A stretch of 46,509 nucleotides of DNA, taken from positions 1 through 46,509 of the forward strand of contig JBHADF010000020.1 in the NCBI GenBank assembly GCA_041854955.1, written 5' to 3'. Positions within the stretch are counted from its first letter, which is position 1; each line of letters begins with the position of its first letter. The stretch is from CAMENZ01 sp041854955 (lineage in GTDB: Bacteria; Bacillota; Clostridia; Peptostreptococcales; Anaerovoracaceae). The notes below the pieces were generated by a model. It saw only the letters and a program-made list of their open reading frames with translations, had not been told where the DNA came from and did not search any database. Shown here piece by piece: positions 26,485-35,885 of this stretch. The position numbers and the translations under genes were made by a program.

Positions 26485-28350
26485 ATGAATCACAATCTTT
26501 TAAACTACGACTTTCCCCGTGATTTGAAGAATATGAACTCGGAGCAGCTGAAATTATTGACCTACTCCATACGAGAGTTCCTTATAGATAGGGTTTCCAA
26601 AACAGGAGGCCATTTAGCTTCAAATTTAGGGGTAGTAGAGCTAACCGTAGCTTTGCATAAAGCCTTTAATTGCCCTGAAGATAAGTTAATATGGGATGTG
26701 GGACATCAGGCCTATGTTCATAAAATCCTGACGAACAGAGGTGGAGAATTCTTGAAGCTTAGACAGTTCAACGGGTTAAGCGGTTTTCCCAAGGCCTCGG
26801 AGAGTCCTTATGATTGCTATGACACCGGTCATAGCAGCACTTCCATATCCGCTGCGGCAGGAATGGCGGCAGCAAGAGATATTAAGAATGAAAATCACGA
26901 AGTAATAGCCGTAATCGGTGACGGCTCCCTCACAGGAGGGATGGCCTTCGAAGCCTTAAACAACGTAGGTGAAACAAGGTCAAAGGTAATCGTAATATTA
27001 AATGACAACGAGATGTCCATATCTCCTAATGTAGGGGGTATTTCAAAGCATCTTGGAAATCTCAGAACATCAAAGGGTTATTTAAGCGCGAAGAATTTTG
27101 TCAAGAATAAAATAAGAGCAATTCCCAATATAGGGGAAGGTATAGCTAAAGGCTTGGCAGGCATAAAAAACGATATAAAATACTTTATTTTGGCCAAGGG
27201 CGGGATAATCTTTGAAGAACTGGGATTTACATACTTCGGACCCATCGATGGACATGATATAGACGCCATGCTGGAGGTATTTGATAAGGCCAAGAAGCTC
27301 AACGAACCGGTTTTCATACATGTTCTGACCAAGAAGGGTAAGGGCTATAAAAACGCGGAGAATGAGCCGGCTAAATTCCACGGAATAGCGCCCTTCAACC
27401 CGGAAACGGGACAGGTGCTGGAAAAATCCGAAAAGGCTACATATTCGGGAATTTTGGGGAAATACCTTTGCAGAAAGGCAGAAGATGATCAGCGTCTTGT
27501 AGCCATAACGGCTGCCATGTGTGAGGCTACAGGCCTTTGGGAATTCAGCCAAGCCTTTCCCAATAGGTTTTTTGATGTAGGTATAGCAGAGGAGCATGCC
27601 GTTTCCTTTGCCTGCGGCTTAGCCAAGGAGGGTATGAAGCCCTTAGTAGCTATATATTCTACTTTTTTACAAAGAAGTTACGACCAGCTTATTATAGATG
27701 CCTGTATGCAGAACCTTCCTATAGTGTTTGCATTGGACAGGGCAGGAGTTGTGGGGGCTGACGGAGAGACCCATAACGGAATATTTGACCTATCATACTT
27801 GTCTCAAATGCCTAATATGACTGTGCTTACACCTAAGGACGGTAACCAATTTGAGGAAATGCTGGACTATGCCTTCTCCCTGGGAACTCCCTGTGCCATA
27901 AGGTATCCGAGAGGCACATGCGACTACGATAATTATATTATGTCAACATCACTCTTTGACGGAAAGAATTTGCGAATAAAAGAAGGTAAGGACTTAGACA
28001 TTTGGGCCTGCGGTAAAATGCTGGCTACAGGTGAAAAGGTCGTCGGCCTGCTGGCTGAAAGGGGCATAGAAGCAGGTCTGGTAGATGTAGCAACGGTAAA
28101 GCCTATGGACTTCAGCCAGGTAAATCCGGAGACGAAGTATTTCGTTACCCTTGAGGATAATATAATACAAGGCGGCTTCGGACACAGCTTTAAAGCAGGG
28201 CTTCTAAACGGGAACGCCAAGGTGGTCAACATAGGATGGCCAGATGCCTTTATTCCTCAGGGAACCTTCGATGAGTTGGCTGATTGCTACGGGCTGTCGG
28301 CAGAAAAGATTGCGGAAAGGATATGTGAGGATTTTGAAGGAAAGGCTTGA
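26485..28350 (+). CDS. dxs: 1-deoxy-D-xylulose-5-phosphate synthase
   Basis: Dxs joins pyruvate and glyceraldehyde 3-phosphate, the first step of the methylerythritol phosphate route to isoprenoids, using thiamine diphosphate. The 621-residue protein has the family N-terminus (LLTYSIREFL, SHLASNLGVVELT type), the thiamine-binding GDGSLTGGMAFEALNN, the transketolase centre (DRAGVVGADGETHNGIFD) and a C-terminal transketolase domain. It shows this cell uses the MEP pathway and supplies substrate for the neighbouring ispA. The end overlaps tlyA by 26 bases. Confidence 0.96.
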   Translation: MNHNLLNYDFPRDLKNMNSEQLKLLTYSIREFLIDRVSKTGGHLASNLGVVELTVALHKAFNCPEDKLIWDVGHQAYVHKILTNRGGEFLKLRQFNGLSGFPKASESPYDCYDTGHSSTSISAAAGMAAARDIKNENHEVIAVIGDGSLTGGMAFEALNNVGETRSKVIVILNDNEMSISPNVGGISKHLGNLRTSKGYLSAKNFVKNKIRAIPNIGEGIAKGLAGIKNDIKYFILAKGGIIFEELGFTYFGPIDGHDIDAMLEVFDKAKKLNEPVFIHVLTKKGKGYKNAENEPAKFHGIAPFNPETGQVLEKSEKATYSGILGKYLCRKAEDDQRLVAITAAMCEATGLWEFSQAFPNRFFDVGIAEEHAVSFACGLAKEGMKPLVAIYSTFLQRSYDQLIIDACMQNLPIVFALDRAGVVGADGETHNGIFDLSYLSQMPNMTVLTPKDGNQFEEMLDYAFSLGTPCAIRYPRGTCDYDNYIMSTSLFDGKNLRIKEGKDLDIWACGKMLATGEKVVGLLAERGIEAGLVDVATVKPMDFSQVNPETKYFVTLEDNIIQGGFGHSFKAGLLNGNAKVVNIGWPDAFIPQGTFDELADCYGLSAEKIAERICEDFEGKA

Positions 28351-29152
28351 TGTACTCCTGGTGGAGAGAGGCTTTTACCAGTCTCGAGAAAGGGCTAAAG
28401 CTTCCATAATGGCAGGAATCGTCTACGTGGACGGTAAGAAAAGCGATAAAGCGGGAAACATGACTGACACAGAGGCAGAAATCGTAGTTAAGGAAAATCT
28501 TTCTCCCTATGTTTCACGAGGGGGACTTAAGCTGGAAAAATCCATGGAATTGTGGGATATCGATTTAAAGGATTGTCTCTGCATGGACATAGGAGCATCC
28601 ACCGGAGGCTTTACTGACTGCATGCTGCAGAAAGGAGCGTCAAAGGTCTATGCCGTAGATGTGGGCCATGGACAACTGGACTATAAGCTGAGGATTGACC
28701 CTCGAGTTATCAATATGGAAAAATGCAATATTCGTACGTTAGATCCGGAAACCGTAGATAAGGTGGATTTCATATCTGTGGATGTAAGCTTCATTTCCTT
28801 GAATCTGGTTTTCCCCGTAGCCGCGGCGGTTCTCAAAGAAGGCGGTTCTATGGTATGCCTTGTAAAGCCTCAGTTTGAGGCAGGCCGTGAAAAGGTAGGA
28901 AAAGGTGGAGTCGTGCGTGATGCAAAGGTTCATGAAGAAGTGATAATCAAGGTTATGGAATACGCTTCAGCAAGAGGTCTTACTCCCAAAGGTCTTACCT
29001 ACAGCCCCATAAGAGGAGCCAAGGGAAATAATATAGAATATCTCTTATTTTTGGTGAAAGAAAGGCAAAAAAGTGATATAATAGATGGAGCGATTTTAAA
29101 CGAAAAGTCGGTACGAGAAGTTGTTGCCAGCTCCCATGAGGAGTTAGAATAA
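28325..29152 (+). CDS. tlyA: TlyA family rRNA 2'-O-methyltransferase/hemolysin-like protein (YqxC)
   Basis: An S4 RNA-binding domain (KERLDVLLVERGFYQSRERAKASIMAG type N-terminus) is joined to an FtsJ-type SAM methyltransferase domain (CMDIGASTGGFTDCML, AVDVGHGQLDYKL, VDFISVDVSFISL, LVKPQFEAG). Mycobacterial TlyA 2'-O-methylates 16S and 23S rRNA; the firmicute YqxC homologues are less studied. The open frame continues further upstream, but GTG at 28325 with GGAAAGGA before it gives the normal 275-residue length and N-terminus. The order dxs-yqxC matches Bacillus. ahrC and recN, which follow there, are absent here. Confidence 0.88.
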   Translation: MRILKERLDVLLVERGFYQSRERAKASIMAGIVYVDGKKSDKAGNMTDTEAEIVVKENLSPYVSRGGLKLEKSMELWDIDLKDCLCMDIGASTGGFTDCMLQKGASKVYAVDVGHGQLDYKLRIDPRVINMEKCNIRTLDPETVDKVDFISVDVSFISLNLVFPVAAAVLKEGGSMVCLVKPQFEAGREKVGKGGVVRDAKVHEEVIIKVMEYASARGLTPKGLTYSPIRGAKGNNIEYLLFLVKERQKSDIIDGAILNEKSVREVVASSHEELE

Positions 29153-29183
29153 AGATGTTAATTTTAAAAAGGAGAAAGCTAAA

Positions 29184-30374
29184 ATGAAACTATCACAGAA
29201 AATCCAGGAGATGGAATTGTCTCCAATCAGAAAGTTTGTTCCTTACGCAGACGCAGCCAGAGCAGCAGGAAAAAAGGTTTACGGCTTAAACATAGGACAG
29301 CCGGATATAAAGACTCCTAAAGCTTTCTTTGAGGCCGTAAAGAACTTTGATCAGGAAGTACTGGCTTATGCCAACTCCCACGGAGAAAAGTTGCTTTTAG
29401 AAGCACTCGTCGGCTATTACAAGAGAATAGGCCTCAACTTTGAGACGAAAGACTTGCTTATCACCAACGGTGGTTCAGAAGCTCTTTCCATGATTATGAC
29501 AGCTATTCTGGACCAGGGTGATGAAGTTATAATGGCTGAACCCTTCTACACCAACTACAAGACCTTTGTAGGTGCTGCCGGCGGCAAGGTTGTAGCTATC
29601 CCTACAACAGCAGATGACGGATATCAGTATGCTGTAAGAGAAAAGATAGAGGGCGTTATCTCACCTAAAACTAAGGCTATCGCCATCATCAATCCCGGAA
29701 ACCCTACAGGAAAGGTTCTCACAAGGGAAGAAATGCAGCTGATAGTTGATATAGCTGTTAAAAACGACCTGTATCTCATCTGCGACGAGGTTTACAGAGA
29801 ATTCGTTTATGACGGAAAAGAGATGACTTCCTTCGGAGAATATAAAGAGGCTGAACAGAATGTTATCATCGTAGACTCCGTATCTAAGAGATTCTCCGCA
29901 TGTGGAGCCAGAATCGGTTCCATAGCTTCAAAGAACGAAAACCTCATGGGCAACTTGATGAAGCTTTGCCAGGCAAGACTTTGTGTTCCCACATTAGATC
30001 AGATAGGTTCCGCAGCTCTTTATAACCTGGATCCTTCATATTTTGATGATATCAAGAAAGAATATGAATATAGAAGAAATGTTTCCGTTGAAGCCTTAAA
30101 CGAAATCGAAGGCATCAAGTACGGTGTACCTGAAGGTGCATTCTACATAACCTGCCAGCTTCCCGTTGACAACGCTGAAAAATTCTTAATATTCCTTCTT
30201 ACTGAATTTGATGTAAACGGAGAAACCTGCATGTTTGCCCCTGCCGGCGGATTCTACGGCACCAAGGGAGTAGGCCAGTCCGACATGAGAATCGCCTATG
30301 TGCTTAAGGCAGAGGATATGAAGGCAGGAATCAACATTATCAAAGAAGGAATTAAGGCTTACAACGCCAAATAG
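29184..30374 (+). CDS. Class I/II pyridoxal-phosphate aminotransferase
   Basis: A 396-residue aminotransferase of the aspartate aminotransferase fold. Recognisable segments are YGLNIGQPDIKTP, TNGGSEALSMIM, the PNPTG-type INPGNPTGKV, ICDEVYREFVYDG and the PLP-lysine block VDSVSKRFSACGARIG. The substrate cannot be told from these motifs; aspartate, tyrosine or alanine type are all possible. It has a strong AAAAAGGAG site, lies in a 31-base gap after tlyA, and is followed by a perfect palindrome. It does not belong functionally to its repair-gene neighbours. Confidence 0.88.
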   Translation: MKLSQKIQEMELSPIRKFVPYADAARAAGKKVYGLNIGQPDIKTPKAFFEAVKNFDQEVLAYANSHGEKLLLEALVGYYKRIGLNFETKDLLITNGGSEALSMIMTAILDQGDEVIMAEPFYTNYKTFVGAAGGKVVAIPTTADDGYQYAVREKIEGVISPKTKAIAIINPGNPTGKVLTREEMQLIVDIAVKNDLYLICDEVYREFVYDGKEMTSFGEYKEAEQNVIIVDSVSKRFSACGARIGSIASKNENLMGNLMKLCQARLCVPTLDQIGSAALYNLDPSYFDDIKKEYEYRRNVSVEALNEIEGIKYGVPEGAFYITCQLPVDNAEKFLIFLLTEFDVNGETCMFAPAGGFYGTKGVGQSDMRIAYVLKAEDMKAGINIIKEGIKAYNAK

Positions 30375-30390
30375 TTGCTTTTAAAAGCAA
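30375..30390. repeat. Perfect 16-base palindrome between aminotransferase and mutS
   Basis: TTGCTTTTAAAAGCAA directly follows the aminotransferase stop codon. Without a T-run it is not a clear terminator; it may be a small stability hairpin or a binding site. Confidence 0.4.
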
Positions 30391-30428
30391 GCTACAATTA
30401 AACATTTTATTTATAAAGGAGATTTTAT

Positions 30429-33050
30429 ATGAAGCTATCGCCGATGATGGAGCAGTATATGACCATTAAAGAAGAATACAAAGACTGTATCTTGTTCTTC
30501 AGGCTTGGCGACTTTTATGAAATGTTCTTTGAAGATGCAAAGACTGCGTCTAAGGAATTAGAATTAACATTGACCGGAAAAAGCTGCGGACAGGATGAGA
30601 GGGCGCCCATGTGCGGCGTCCCTTTCCACGCGGCTGAAAACTATGTGGCCAAGTTGGTAGATAAGGGTTACAAGGTTGCCATCTGCGAGCAGGTGGAGGA
30701 CCCGGCCCAGGCCAAAGGCATAGTAAAGCGGGAAGTCATACGGGTGGTTACTCCCGGAACCATAACTTCCCAAAGTATTTTAAGCGAAAAAGAAAACAAT
30801 TATTTAGCCGCAGTATATGCTTCACAGGAAGCCTTTGCTGTGGCTTATTGCGATATATCCACAGGAGAGCTTTACTTAACAGAATACGCCGGAGAAAACT
30901 TATACGCCACCATGCTGAATGAGCTGGTAAAAATCAAAGCTAAGGAAATTATACTCCGTGAGGATTTTGAAAGCCTTTACCCTTTGGATGAAATAAAATT
31001 GCTCACGGATGCGTATATAAGTTTGCAAAGTGAAGGCTTTTTCTCGGAAAGAGGAGCCGAGCAGGCCATAAAGGCCCAGTTTAAAACCTTTTCCTACAGC
31101 GGCTTAGGCTTGGACTCCAGACCCTATGGAGCATTGGCTTTAGGTGCATTGCTGAATTATCTCTTAGAAACCCAAAAGCAAAACCTGAAGCATATAACCT
31201 ATGTCAACAATTACGAAATAGGAAATCATATGGCTTTAGACAAGGCCACCATACGGAATTTGGAATTGACGGAGACCCTCTATGATAAGAGGACTCAAGG
31301 CTCCCTCCTTGGAATTTTGGATAAAACACATACAGCTATGGGAAGCAGAAAGATGCGCCAATGGCTGAGGGAACCCTTGAACGATGCAAGGGAAATAAAT
31401 CTCAGGTTAGACGGTGTGGAGGAGCTTTACACCGAGGTTTTGATGAGAAATAACCTGAAGGAAGGGTTGAAAGCCATCTATGACTTTGAGAGGCTGACGG
31501 GACGCATAGCCTGCGGAAATGCCAACGGTAAGGATCTGATAGCTTTGCGAAATTCCATCGCCGTACTGCCGGAAATAAAAGCTGCTCTTTCTTATTGCAA
31601 TTCAGAGATGCTTCGCTCCATAGAAGGGCGGATCGACCGGCTTGAACAGGTATTCGATATAATTGACAGAGCTATAACCGAGGAGCCTCCCTTTATTATC
31701 AAGGAAGGGGGCCTTATAAAAGACGGTTATTCAGAGGCCTTGGACAATCTTAAGTTTTCCATCAAGGATGGCAAGACTTGGATTTCCAATCTGGAAGCCA
31801 CCGAGAGAGAACGTACGGGAATAAGAACCCTGAAGGTGGGCTTTAACCGTGTTTTCGGCTATTATCTGGAGGTCAGCAAATCCTTTATGGATGCGGTGCC
31901 TGCTGAATACATAAGAAAGCAGACCTTAGCTAACGGAGAAAGGTATATCACTCCGGAGCTTAAGGAGATGGAAAATCTCGTCCTCAATGCGGAGGCCAAA
32001 ATCAACAGGATGGAGTACGAGATTTTTACGGAAATAAGAAGCTACATTGAAGGCTTTATTGCCGATATACAGAAGACCTCAAAAGCCATCGCCGAGCTGG
32101 ATGTTTTGACTTCCTTTGCTCATGTAAGCGAAAAGCTGGGATATACCAAGCCTTCCGTAGATGAGTCCATGGAGCTGGAGATAATAAAGGGAAGACATCC
32201 TGTAATAGAACAGACCGTTTCCGACGGGCTTTTCGTTTCCAACGATACCTACTTAAACAACGACGACACATCCATGCTGCTCATAACGGGGCCTAATATG
32301 GCGGGAAAATCTACCTATATGAGGCAGACGGCTCTTATTGTTCTCATGGCACAGGCAGGCTGTTTCGTACCTTGTGAAGGAGCCCGCATAGGTGTAGTGG
32401 ACAGAATTTTCACCAGAATAGGAGCTTCGGATAATTTGGCTCAGGGACAGTCCACCTTCTTCGTGGAGATGAGCGAGCTTTCCTATATTTTAAATACGGC
32501 AAAGGAGAAAAGTCTAATAATTTTAGATGAGATAGGAAGGGGGACTTCAACCTATGACGGACTTTCTATAGCCTGGTCCGCGGTAGAGTATCTATGCAAC
32601 GAAAACAGACAAATAAGAACCCTTTTTGCCACCCATTACCATGAGATTACCGAGCTGGAAGAAAAAATCCACGGTGTAAAGAATCTTACCGTAGATGTGG
32701 CGGAAGAAAACGGAAATATAGTTTTTCTACATAAGATTATCGAAGGTGCCGCATCGGGAAGCTACGGAATTCATGTGGCCAAGCTGGCAGGAGTACCCAA
32801 GATTTTGCTGGAAAGGGCAGAGGAGAAGCTGGGCGAGCTGGAGAGAAATCACAGGGAGGAAGGCTTCGCCTGCGATTCAGAGGCAGTTAAGGAACCTTCC
32901 CATAAGACCGGTGAAGATTATCAGCTGTCTATGTTTGCCTTTGCACCAAATCCGGTGACGGAAAAGCTGAGAGCCCTTAACCTTATGGAGATAACTCCGT
33001 CACAAGCCTTCAAAATCCTGGAAGAGTTGAAGGAGCATATAGATGATTAG
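30429..33050 (+). CDS. mutS: DNA mismatch repair ATPase MutS
   Basis: MutS recognises mismatches and small loops in DNA and recruits MutL. The 873-residue protein has the mismatch-contacting F29-Y30-E31 in the N-terminal domain, the connector, lever and clamp regions, the Walker A motif GPNMAGKSTYMRQ near residue 620, DEIGRGTSTYDG, and a C-terminal helix-turn-helix. Its start follows AAAGGAG with 7-8 bases. The end overlaps mutL by 8 bases, the standard arrangement. Confidence 0.97.
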   Translation: MKLSPMMEQYMTIKEEYKDCILFFRLGDFYEMFFEDAKTASKELELTLTGKSCGQDERAPMCGVPFHAAENYVAKLVDKGYKVAICEQVEDPAQAKGIVKREVIRVVTPGTITSQSILSEKENNYLAAVYASQEAFAVAYCDISTGELYLTEYAGENLYATMLNELVKIKAKEIILREDFESLYPLDEIKLLTDAYISLQSEGFFSERGAEQAIKAQFKTFSYSGLGLDSRPYGALALGALLNYLLETQKQNLKHITYVNNYEIGNHMALDKATIRNLELTETLYDKRTQGSLLGILDKTHTAMGSRKMRQWLREPLNDAREINLRLDGVEELYTEVLMRNNLKEGLKAIYDFERLTGRIACGNANGKDLIALRNSIAVLPEIKAALSYCNSEMLRSIEGRIDRLEQVFDIIDRAITEEPPFIIKEGGLIKDGYSEALDNLKFSIKDGKTWISNLEATERERTGIRTLKVGFNRVFGYYLEVSKSFMDAVPAEYIRKQTLANGERYITPELKEMENLVLNAEAKINRMEYEIFTEIRSYIEGFIADIQKTSKAIAELDVLTSFAHVSEKLGYTKPSVDESMELEIIKGRHPVIEQTVSDGLFVSNDTYLNNDDTSMLLITGPNMAGKSTYMRQTALIVLMAQAGCFVPCEGARIGVVDRIFTRIGASDNLAQGQSTFFVEMSELSYILNTAKEKSLIILDEIGRGTSTYDGLSIAWSAVEYLCNENRQIRTLFATHYHEITELEEKIHGVKNLTVDVAEENGNIVFLHKIIEGAASGSYGIHVAKLAGVPKILLERAEEKLGELERNHREEGFACDSEAVKEPSHKTGEDYQLSMFAFAPNPVTEKLRALNLMEITPSQAFKILEELKEHIDD

Positions 33051-34962
33051 AGTTTTAGAAAAAAATATCGCGGATAAAATAGCCGCCGGCGAAGTTGTTG
33101 AAAGACCTATTTCCATAGTTAAGGAGCTGGTTGAAAACGCCTTAGATGCGGGAGCCACGTCCATTATATGCGAGATAAAAAACGGCGGAAAGACATATAT
33201 CAGAATTACCGACAACGGTTGCGGAATTCCGGAAGATGAAGTTGAAACAGCTTTTCTGCGCCACGCGACCAGCAAGATATCCACAGCTTCTGATTTGGAA
33301 GCCATAGGAACCTTAGGCTTTAGAGGTGAAGCCTTAGCCTCGGTGGCCGCCGTTACAAGGACGGAAATCGTAACAAAGACAGCTGAGGCAAAGACAGGAA
33401 GAAGATTGGTAATACACGGTGGAGAAGTCATAGAAAACGCTTCTACGGGATGCCCTGACGGAACTACCATAGTCGTAAGAGACCTGTTCTATAACACACC
33501 GGCCAGACTTAAATTCATGAAAACCGATGCTGCGGAAAGCGGGCTCATAATAGATTTTATTTCCCAGATAGCTTTAGCCTACAAAGATGTAAGGTTTAGG
33601 CTTATCAACAACGGAAATGTGCTCTTTGCCACTTCCGGAGACGGGGACAGATTAAATACCATAATGCGTGTCTACAAGGATGTGGATTCTAAAAACATGG
33701 TGTCTTTAAGACACAGCTCCAACGGTATTTCCATAGAAGGATATATATCCTCACCTGCTGTAAGCAGAACCACAAGGGGAGGACAGATTTTCTTCGTCAA
33801 CGGTCGTGTCATAAACAGCAAGGTCATAGAAAAAGGCGTAACCCTGGGGTATAAGGAGCGATTGTTCGAAGGTCGCTATCCCATTACATATCTTTTCCTA
33901 CAGGTGGATCCAAAGGATTTGGATGTAAATATCCATCCTAATAAAAAGGAAATACGCTTCGATAAAGAAGCTATGGTAATCGACAGCGTTGCCAGCGCTA
34001 TAACAGAAGCCTTGGCCACAGAAGATGCTGTAGTTGATGCAGGCAACATATTTAAAGACGGGGAAAAGGCTTTGACAGGCCACATGGTGTATGAAAGGCT
34101 CTTCGAGGGAATGGGTCATGAATATGCCCCCCTGCAAAGGGAAGCCAAAGATAAGAGTAATCCTTTTAAAATAAGTGATAGGGCTTTTGAAAAGGGAAAA
34201 GACAGTATCGAAGAAAATATCAACATAAAAGAGTTATTGTCAACTATAAGCAACGAGCCTAATCTTGAGGATGCACCTCTTACCGATGCTCCAAAAGAAC
34301 CTGCGGGAAAATCCCATATGGAGAATCTGGATAAGAAATCCGGCTTTGTCCCTATCACCCTGCAGGAGCCAGGCTTCAAGCCCTTTGATTTTAGTGATCT
34401 TAAGATTTTAGGAATCCTTTTCGATACATATATCATGGCTACGGCTGATGAAAAATTCTATCTCATAGACCAGCATGCAGCCCACGAAAGGATTTTTTAC
34501 GAAAAGCTGGTGGGCGAGTACTCCTCCGGCCATAAGGAAAAGCAATATATAATGGTTCCCATTATGATTTCCTTGCCCTATGCCTTGAGTGAAGATAGGG
34601 AAGGCTGGCTCAACGCTCTGGAGGAAATGGGCTTTACCATCGAAGATTTTGGAGAAAGCACATACCGAATACCGGAAATCCCCATGTTTATGGAGCTGGG
34701 TGAGGCGGAAGATTTTGTCAAGGGCTTTATAGAAAACATTGGAAATTCAACAGATTTTTCAAATACTACAGTTATAAACAAACTGATTATGATGTCTTGC
34801 AAGGCGGCAATCAAGGCAAAGGATATCCTTAAGGATGAGGAAGTTACAGCACTTATAAGTGATTTGGCAAAATGCAGGAATCCTTTCAGTTGTCCCCACG
34901 GCAGGCCCACCTTTATAAAGCTTTCCAGATATGAAATAGAGAAGATGTTTAAGAGAGTATGA
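33043..34962 (+). CDS. mutL: DNA mismatch repair endonuclease MutL
   Basis: MutL couples mismatch recognition to strand removal. The 639-residue protein has the GHKL ATPase motifs (ELVENALDAGAT, DNGCGIPEDE, TLGFRGEALASVAAV) and a C-terminal endonuclease domain whose metal motif DQHAAHERIFYE starts near residue 476. The Cys/His-rich end (CRNPFSCPHGRPT) supplies further metal ligands. The endonuclease form fits a bacterium without MutH-style strand marking. The linker at about residues 350-440 is poorly conserved, as usual. The end overlaps miaA (ATGA). Confidence 0.96.
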   Translation: MIRVLEKNIADKIAAGEVVERPISIVKELVENALDAGATSIICEIKNGGKTYIRITDNGCGIPEDEVETAFLRHATSKISTASDLEAIGTLGFRGEALASVAAVTRTEIVTKTAEAKTGRRLVIHGGEVIENASTGCPDGTTIVVRDLFYNTPARLKFMKTDAAESGLIIDFISQIALAYKDVRFRLINNGNVLFATSGDGDRLNTIMRVYKDVDSKNMVSLRHSSNGISIEGYISSPAVSRTTRGGQIFFVNGRVINSKVIEKGVTLGYKERLFEGRYPITYLFLQVDPKDLDVNIHPNKKEIRFDKEAMVIDSVASAITEALATEDAVVDAGNIFKDGEKALTGHMVYERLFEGMGHEYAPLQREAKDKSNPFKISDRAFEKGKDSIEENINIKELLSTISNEPNLEDAPLTDAPKEPAGKSHMENLDKKSGFVPITLQEPGFKPFDFSDLKILGILFDTYIMATADEKFYLIDQHAAHERIFYEKLVGEYSSGHKEKQYIMVPIMISLPYALSEDREGWLNALEEMGFTIEDFGESTYRIPEIPMFMELGEAEDFVKGFIENIGNSTDFSNTTVINKLIMMSCKAAIKAKDILKDEEVTALISDLAKCRNPFSCPHGRPTFIKLSRYEIEKMFKRV

Positions 34963-35885
34963 TGGATAAAATTATTGTGGTTGCAGGCCCTACAGCGGTA
35001 GGTAAAACTAAATATGCCATAGAGATTGCTAAGGCCTTCAATGGAGAAATAGTATCCTGCGATTCCATGCAGCTGTACAAATATATGGATATAGGAAGTG
35101 CCAAGCCAACAGCAGAGGAACAGGCCCAAGTACCTCATCATCTTGTAGATGAAATAGATCCTAAAGAGCCTTTTTCCGTGGCCATCTATAAGGATATGGC
35201 AAAATCCGCCATAAAGGATATATTGGAACGCGGTAAGATGCCGGTAATAAGCGGCGGAACCGGCTTATATCTCAATTCCCTCATATATGAGATGGATTTC
35301 AGCAAGGCAGAGCAAAATCAGGAATACAGGCGAGAATTGGAAGCCTTGGCAGATAGGGAAGGCAATGGGGTTCTTCACGGCAAATTAAAGCTGTTAGATC
35401 CTGCCACAGCGGAAAGAATTCATCCGAATAACAGGAAAAAAATCATCAGGGCTTTAGAAGGAGCCCTTTCCGGCAACTCCATCGGAGATTTCCAAAACTG
35501 TAGGGAAAAAAGCATGGATTTTAACCCAATTTTAATCGGTTTAACCCGAAATCGACAAGAACTTTATGATAGAATAAATCAAAGAGTCGACATTATGGTA
35601 GAGGACGGACTTTTTGGAGAAGTTTCAAGCCTTCTTGGCCAAGGCTTAAAGGCTGAAGACGTTTCCATGAAAGGGATAGGCTATAAAGAAGTAATTTCGT
35701 ATCTGGAGGGATTTTCCACAGCAGAGGAGGCCATAGAGCTGATAAAACAAAACAGCCGTCATTTGGCCAAAAGGCAGTTGACCTGGTTCAGGAGATATGA
35801 GGATATGCAATGGTTCAACCTTAGTGAATACGGCTCTGATGACGAAGGAATAAAGGATATCATATCATGGCTGAAAAAGAAATAA
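34959..35885 (+). CDS. miaA: tRNA dimethylallyltransferase
   Basis: MiaA adds a dimethylallyl group to A37 of tRNAs that read codons starting with U, giving i6A. The 308-residue protein has the P-loop GPTAVGKT (residues 10-17), the DSMQLYKYMDIGSAKPT block and GGTGLYLNSL. The dimethylallyl diphosphate it uses comes from the MEP pathway represented by dxs and ispA upstream. mutL-miaA coupling is common. The last 19 bases overlap the next gene, a recombinase, rather than hfq as in Bacillus. Confidence 0.95.
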   Translation: MMDKIIVVAGPTAVGKTKYAIEIAKAFNGEIVSCDSMQLYKYMDIGSAKPTAEEQAQVPHHLVDEIDPKEPFSVAIYKDMAKSAIKDILERGKMPVISGGTGLYLNSLIYEMDFSKAEQNQEYRRELEALADREGNGVLHGKLKLLDPATAERIHPNNRKKIIRALEGALSGNSIGDFQNCREKSMDFNPILIGLTRNRQELYDRINQRVDIMVEDGLFGEVSSLLGQGLKAEDVSMKGIGYKEVISYLEGFSTAEEAIELIKQNSRHLAKRQLTWFRRYEDMQWFNLSEYGSDDEGIKDIISWLKKK